Positions 61,178-64,000 of a stretch of 64,000 nt of DNA are shown here, piece by piece. This stretch comes from Psychrobacillus sp. FSL H8-0483 (lineage in GTDB: Bacteria; Bacillota; Bacilli; Bacillales_A; Planococcaceae). Position 1 is the stretch's first letter, and the number at the start of each line of letters is the position of its first letter. The translations under genes and the position numbers were made by a program. The notes beneath the pieces were generated by a model. That model ran no database searches and was not told where the DNA came from. It worked only from the letters and a program-made list of their open reading frames with translations. The stretch is taken from positions 1,905,501-1,969,500 of the forward strand of contig NZ_CP152052.1 of NCBI RefSeq assembly GCF_038637725.1, written 5' to 3'.

Positions 61178-62632
61178 TTAGTCCTTCGCTTTTGAATCTA
61201 AAAAATTTCTAACTGTTTTTACATAATCATTTTTGGGATAGCTCTTATATAAATCGCTTGATAATCGAACCGGGTCGCCATAAAAAAACCTCTCATATTG
61301 GGTTTGTCTTGTTCCAAATGAACTCATTGTTAGATCCCAGGCCAATCGAAATATTTTCACTCGTTCCTCGGCTGTTTTAGTTGCACCTTGAAGGTACTGA
61401 TCTAATTCTTTTCTAATACTAGAATGAAATGCTTTTTCTGTTGGTAAAGATATCATTCCGCTTGCTCCCGATATTTGAACAATTTCACTGAAACGAGGAT
61501 AAATTTTCGGGAAAATATTACTGGCAACCTTAAGCGGAACAATATCGGGCCGCATATAGCCCCATTCGTCTAATGTTGCGTCATTCTCCGATTTTTCTAA
61601 CAAAGCCTTCATTGTTTCAAGACCAATGATGATTTCCGACATTTTTTCTTGTATATGTTGAAACTCACTAATGTTAATCGTTTCAATAAGTAGCTCAGCA
61701 ATCCCTAAAATAAACTTTGTTTTTTCAATTTGTCTAGTCAATACTTGGTGTTTAGCAAAAGGGTGGAAAGAGCTTTGCGTGACGAAGTCTTCGGCTACTT
61801 CAACGTTGTTATAATAAAAAACTCGATCCCAAGGAACTAATACATTGTCAAAGACAACAATGGAATCCATTTCCTCGTATCGTGAGCTTAATGGGTGATC
61901 AAAAGAAGATTCGCCTCCGATTAGGGTATCCCTACAAATAAACTTTAACCCTTTTGTATTAGACGGAATCGAAAAAGCAAAAGCTTCATCGACTTTAAAG
62001 AGAAATCGAGCAACACTAAAAACTAATACCTCATCGGTTAAACCACCTTGCGTAGCTAGAAGCCGTGCACCTTTAATGACGATTCCTTCTTCATTTTCAT
62101 CAATAACCTTTGCAGTGATTGGTTCCTCGTTGGAATTTTCAAAATAGATTTGAGAACGATTCACTTGTGGAGAAATAAATGTATGTGTAAACGATAGGTC
62201 CTTTTCCCTTGCCATTTCATAAAGTGCTAGGAGATTATTTGGAAAACATTTTTCTTTGCCTTCCAAAAAAGATGCTGAAGAGGCAAAACTCATTAAAACA
62301 GAGTTCAAATAGTCAGGGCTTCTTCCCATAATACCGTTGGTCTGTCTTGCCCAGTGTTCGAACATCTTCCGTCTTTTAATTAAGTCCTCTTTCGTTTTGG
62401 GTTGCAAATAGGAAAGTCCAATCGGTTCTCCTGATATTGGTGATTTAAAAGTCATCTCATTTTTTATTTTTGGGTCATGTTGCAGATCATAAAGAGAAGC
62501 TTTTGTATGAATAAGGCCTTTGAAGGCTGAGTGTTCAGATATCATTCCCTCCACTTTTTCACCGTCAAACCAAATTTCAGAATTTAAACCATTTAATCGG
62601 TTAATAAAATTTTCTCCATCTATAGCGCCCAT
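61178..62632 (-). CDS. 4-hydroxyphenylacetate 3-monooxygenase family oxygenase, HpaB-like (484 aa)
   Basis: The start ATG at 62632 follows GGAGTG. Landmarks of the FADH2-using HpaB family: SPDYLNSVLMSFASSASFLE, THTFISPQVNRSQIYF, GIVIKGARLLATQGGLTDEV and VFDNVLVPWDRVFYYNN, an acyl-CoA-dehydrogenase-like helical C-terminus. It would hydroxylate a phenolic substrate with reduced flavin from a separate reductase. No reductase gene is adjacent. It is convergent with the trp operon. Confidence 0.88.
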   Translation of the reverse strand: MGAIDGENFINRLNGLNSEIWFDGEKVEGMISEHSAFKGLIHTKASLYDLQHDPKIKNEMTFKSPISGEPIGLSYLQPKTKEDLIKRRKMFEHWARQTNGIMGRSPDYLNSVLMSFASSASFLEGKEKCFPNNLLALYEMAREKDLSFTHTFISPQVNRSQIYFENSNEEPITAKVIDENEEGIVIKGARLLATQGGLTDEVLVFSVARFLFKVDEAFAFSIPSNTKGLKFICRDTLIGGESSFDHPLSSRYEEMDSIVVFDNVLVPWDRVFYYNNVEVAEDFVTQSSFHPFAKHQVLTRQIEKTKFILGIAELLIETINISEFQHIQEKMSEIIIGLETMKALLEKSENDATLDEWGYMRPDIVPLKVASNIFPKIYPRFSEIVQISGASGMISLPTEKAFHSSIRKELDQYLQGATKTAEERVKIFRLAWDLTMSSFGTRQTQYERFFYGDPVRLSSDLYKSYPKNDYVKTVRNFLDSKAKD

Positions 62633-62904
62633 GTTCACACTCCATTATAAAGAATAAAGTAATTATTTTTATATTATTGCTTAGGAGGTTCTATTGTTCT
62701 TAAAAAGGGAAAATTTATTATTTAATAATTAAGGAGATACCTAAAGCTGATGAAGCAGCAAATAAATTAAATGAAGGGATTGTAGAAGATTGGTAGTATG
62801 AGAGCAAAACCACCACACATTTCACATAATGTAGGGGGGGACTTTAGAAAATTAGAAAGTAATTTTAAGATAACGGATGGTTTCGAAAAGAGTTAAAACA
62901 TACT
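62633..62904. other. spacer before the right-hand repeat array
   Basis: Holds a 21-codon start-less tail (62731-62796, KEIPKADEAANKLNEGIVED then a stop), apparently the end of a lost gene, and no intact gene. Confidence 0.35.
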
Positions 62905-62999
62905 TTCTTATTGAACTACCATGGAAGAACATAATTTTCTTGCAAATTTTGAAGCAGGGCTTCATGGATGGCTAACGGGGCAGGTTAGTTCAATAAGAA
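62905..62999 (+). repeat. array repeat, long form, best-preserved copy
   Basis: 95 bp bounded by perfect 14-bp inverted repeats TTCTTATTGAACTA (62905-62918) and TAGTTCAATAAGAA (62986-62999). Inner CCATGGAAG pairs with CTTCATGG with one base bulged, and GAAGCAGGGCTTC and CTAACGGGGCAGGTTAG make smaller hairpins. It marks the restart of the array after 54 kb without copies. Confidence 0.92.
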
Positions 63000-63109
63000 A
63001 TGAATAAATAAAGGATATTATTAAATAACGTTGAATTTTATTAATTAAACAATAGATTTTACATTTGAGATGCAAAAAATTGAAGAACAATCATAGGAAG
63101 TGAGACTAA

Positions 63110-63595
63110 ATGCAATTTCATATAAGGGTACGTGCAGGTGCAATAATCATTGAAGATAATAAAATATTATTAACAGAATATAATGACCCTGTTAGGGGTA
63201 TTGTCTACGATTTACCTGCAGGCGGAACCGAACCAAATGAATCTATTATGGAAGCAGTAATAAGAGAAGCGAAAGAAGAAGCGTGTATTGATGTAGAGGT
63301 TGGTCCATTAGCCTTTGTATATGAATATACACCACATCTTAATTTTGAAAAGTTCGGGAATACGCACACATTAGTTATGATGTTTGAATGTAAATTAATT
63401 AACCACTCTATTCCAAGACTTCCTGAAAAACCAGACCCCAATCAAATAGGGGTTAAATGGCTACCAATATCAGAGTTACATACTGTTGAGCTTTATGCCA
63501 ATATCGGAATTTATTTACAGGATTATACTCTCAACAAGAGAAATATTGATTTGATTGAAGAACATAAACTAAATCAGATTATTCCAATGAAATAA
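63110..63595 (+). CDS. NUDIX hydrolase (161 aa)
   Basis: GGAAGTGAG precedes ATG 63110. The NUDIX box GGTEPNESIMEAVIREAKEE (G-x5-E-x7-R-E-x2-E-E) lies at about residues 38-57, after RAGAIIIEDNKILLTEY. It hydrolyses a nucleoside diphosphate linked to another moiety; substrate unknown. It stands alone between a long and a short array repeat, like the single-gene units at the left end. Confidence 0.93.
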   Translation: MQFHIRVRAGAIIIEDNKILLTEYNDPVRGIVYDLPAGGTEPNESIMEAVIREAKEEACIDVEVGPLAFVYEYTPHLNFEKFGNTHTLVMMFECKLINHSIPRLPEKPDPNQIGVKWLPISELHTVELYANIGIYLQDYTLNKRNIDLIEEHKLNQIIPMK

Positions 63596-63678
63596 TAATT
63601 AAAATCCACGATTTTTATTTCTTAAGTCAAGTGATATTTTTTTATAGAATTAACGTTGGCTCTAGTAGGAAGATCGAT

Positions 63679-63702
63679 GCGTTGTTATAACAGCACTTTT
63701 TT
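63679..63702 (+). terminator. terminator directly before a repeat
   Basis: TGCGTTGTTATAACAGCA is a near-perfect palindrome followed by a T-run that merges with the next repeat's left arm. Confidence 0.6.
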
Positions 63703-63737
63703 CTTGTTCAGCTAATGCAACAGGATAGTTTAAGAAG
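63701..63737 (+). repeat. array repeat, short form
   Basis: TTCTTGTTCAGCTAATGCAA, then CAGGATAGTTTAAGAAG; separates the two NUDIX genes. Confidence 0.75.
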
Positions 63738-63797
63738 TGTGAAGAGATATGAATAAGATGCAAAATTAATTAGATAACTTAATTGTGGAGGTAATAT

Positions 63798-64000
63798 ATG
63801 GGCTATATTATGGATTTAAGAAAGATAGTAGGCAGTAGTCCGCTAATTATGGCTGGGGCGTGTGTAATTGTATTAAATAAAGATAATAGGATACTATTGC
63901 AACTTCGCAAGGATAATAACTGTTGGGGATTAGCTGGTGGTTCTTTAGAAATGGGTGAATCTTTAGAACAAGTAGCTAAAAGAGAATTATTTGAAGAAAC
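63798..64000 (+). CDS. NUDIX hydrolase, N-terminal part (runs off the window)
   Basis: ATG 63798 follows GGAGGTAA. The visible 67 residues open MGYIMDLRKIVGSSPLIMAG, continue with ACVIVLNKDNRILLQLRKDN, and reach into the NUDIX box GGSLEMGESLEQVAKRELFE. It is a second, unrelated NUDIX protein in an adjacent array unit. The 3' end lies outside the window. Confidence 0.92.
   Translation, partial: MGYIMDLRKIVGSSPLIMAGACVIVLNKDNRILLQLRKDNNCWGLAGGSLEMGESLEQVAKRELFEE

Overview
The window is AT-rich chromosomal DNA from a Gram-positive, endospore-former-type Bacillales bacterium. Strong AGGAGG-type ribosome sites, frequent TTG/GTG starts, T-box leaders, a YvrJ/sigma-O-type sigma cluster, a type-2 isoleucyl-tRNA synthetase, CsaA and VanY-like lipoproteins all fit a Bacillaceae/Caryophanaceae (Psychrobacillus-like) genome. 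The genus is an inference.

Region 1 (1-9 kb) and its apparent continuation at 62.9-64 kb look like a cassette-style array. Small unrelated genes, nearly all single and on the + strand, are separated by copies of one hairpin-forming repeat family. The genes are a GNAT, a Cys-rich protein, small membrane proteins, DUF4085, a WecA-like fragment, DUF4256, CsaA, a quinone oxidoreductase, a lipoprotein and two NUDIX hydrolases. About 19 full or partial repeats occur here, all in one orientation, often directly after a terminator; none was seen from 9 to 62.9 kb. Broken genes (hxlR, a tyrosine recombinase C-terminus, another gene's N-terminus) end at repeat borders.

Region 2 (9-27 kb) is mostly ordinary chromosome: a DHFR-like reductase, gnd and zwf with a decayed hps next to them, a cyclase/kynurenine-formamidase-like enzyme, two VanY-like carboxypeptidases, and a three-gene sigma-O/YvrJ/sigma-region-2-like cluster. 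It also holds an XRE-TPR (RRNPP) regulator directly followed by a small secreted-peptide gene, a MerR regulator with a 19-bp-spacer promoter, and a T-box-controlled ileS of the mupirocin-insensitive type.

Region 3 (27-56 kb) is a catabolic island. It encodes three proline-racemase/hydroxyproline-epimerase paralogues (one without the usual catalytic residues) and a multi-subunit flavin/iron-sulfur D-hydroxyproline dehydrogenase. A DapA-type deaminase, a ketoglutarate-semialdehyde-type aldehyde dehydrogenase, a prolyl oligopeptidase, two complete peptide ABC importers and two M24 Xaa-Pro peptidases complete the set. One sigma-54 enhancer-binding protein sits in the middle, and five sequences matching -24/-12 promoters lie in front of five transcription units. 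Read together, it looks like a sigma-54-controlled system that imports proline/hydroxyproline-rich (collagen-like) peptides, cuts them and feeds hydroxyproline to 2-oxoglutarate.

Region 4 (56-62.6 kb) is a trpDCFBA operon behind a Trp T-box leader, lacking trpE and trpG, followed by a convergent HpaB-family flavin monooxygenase.
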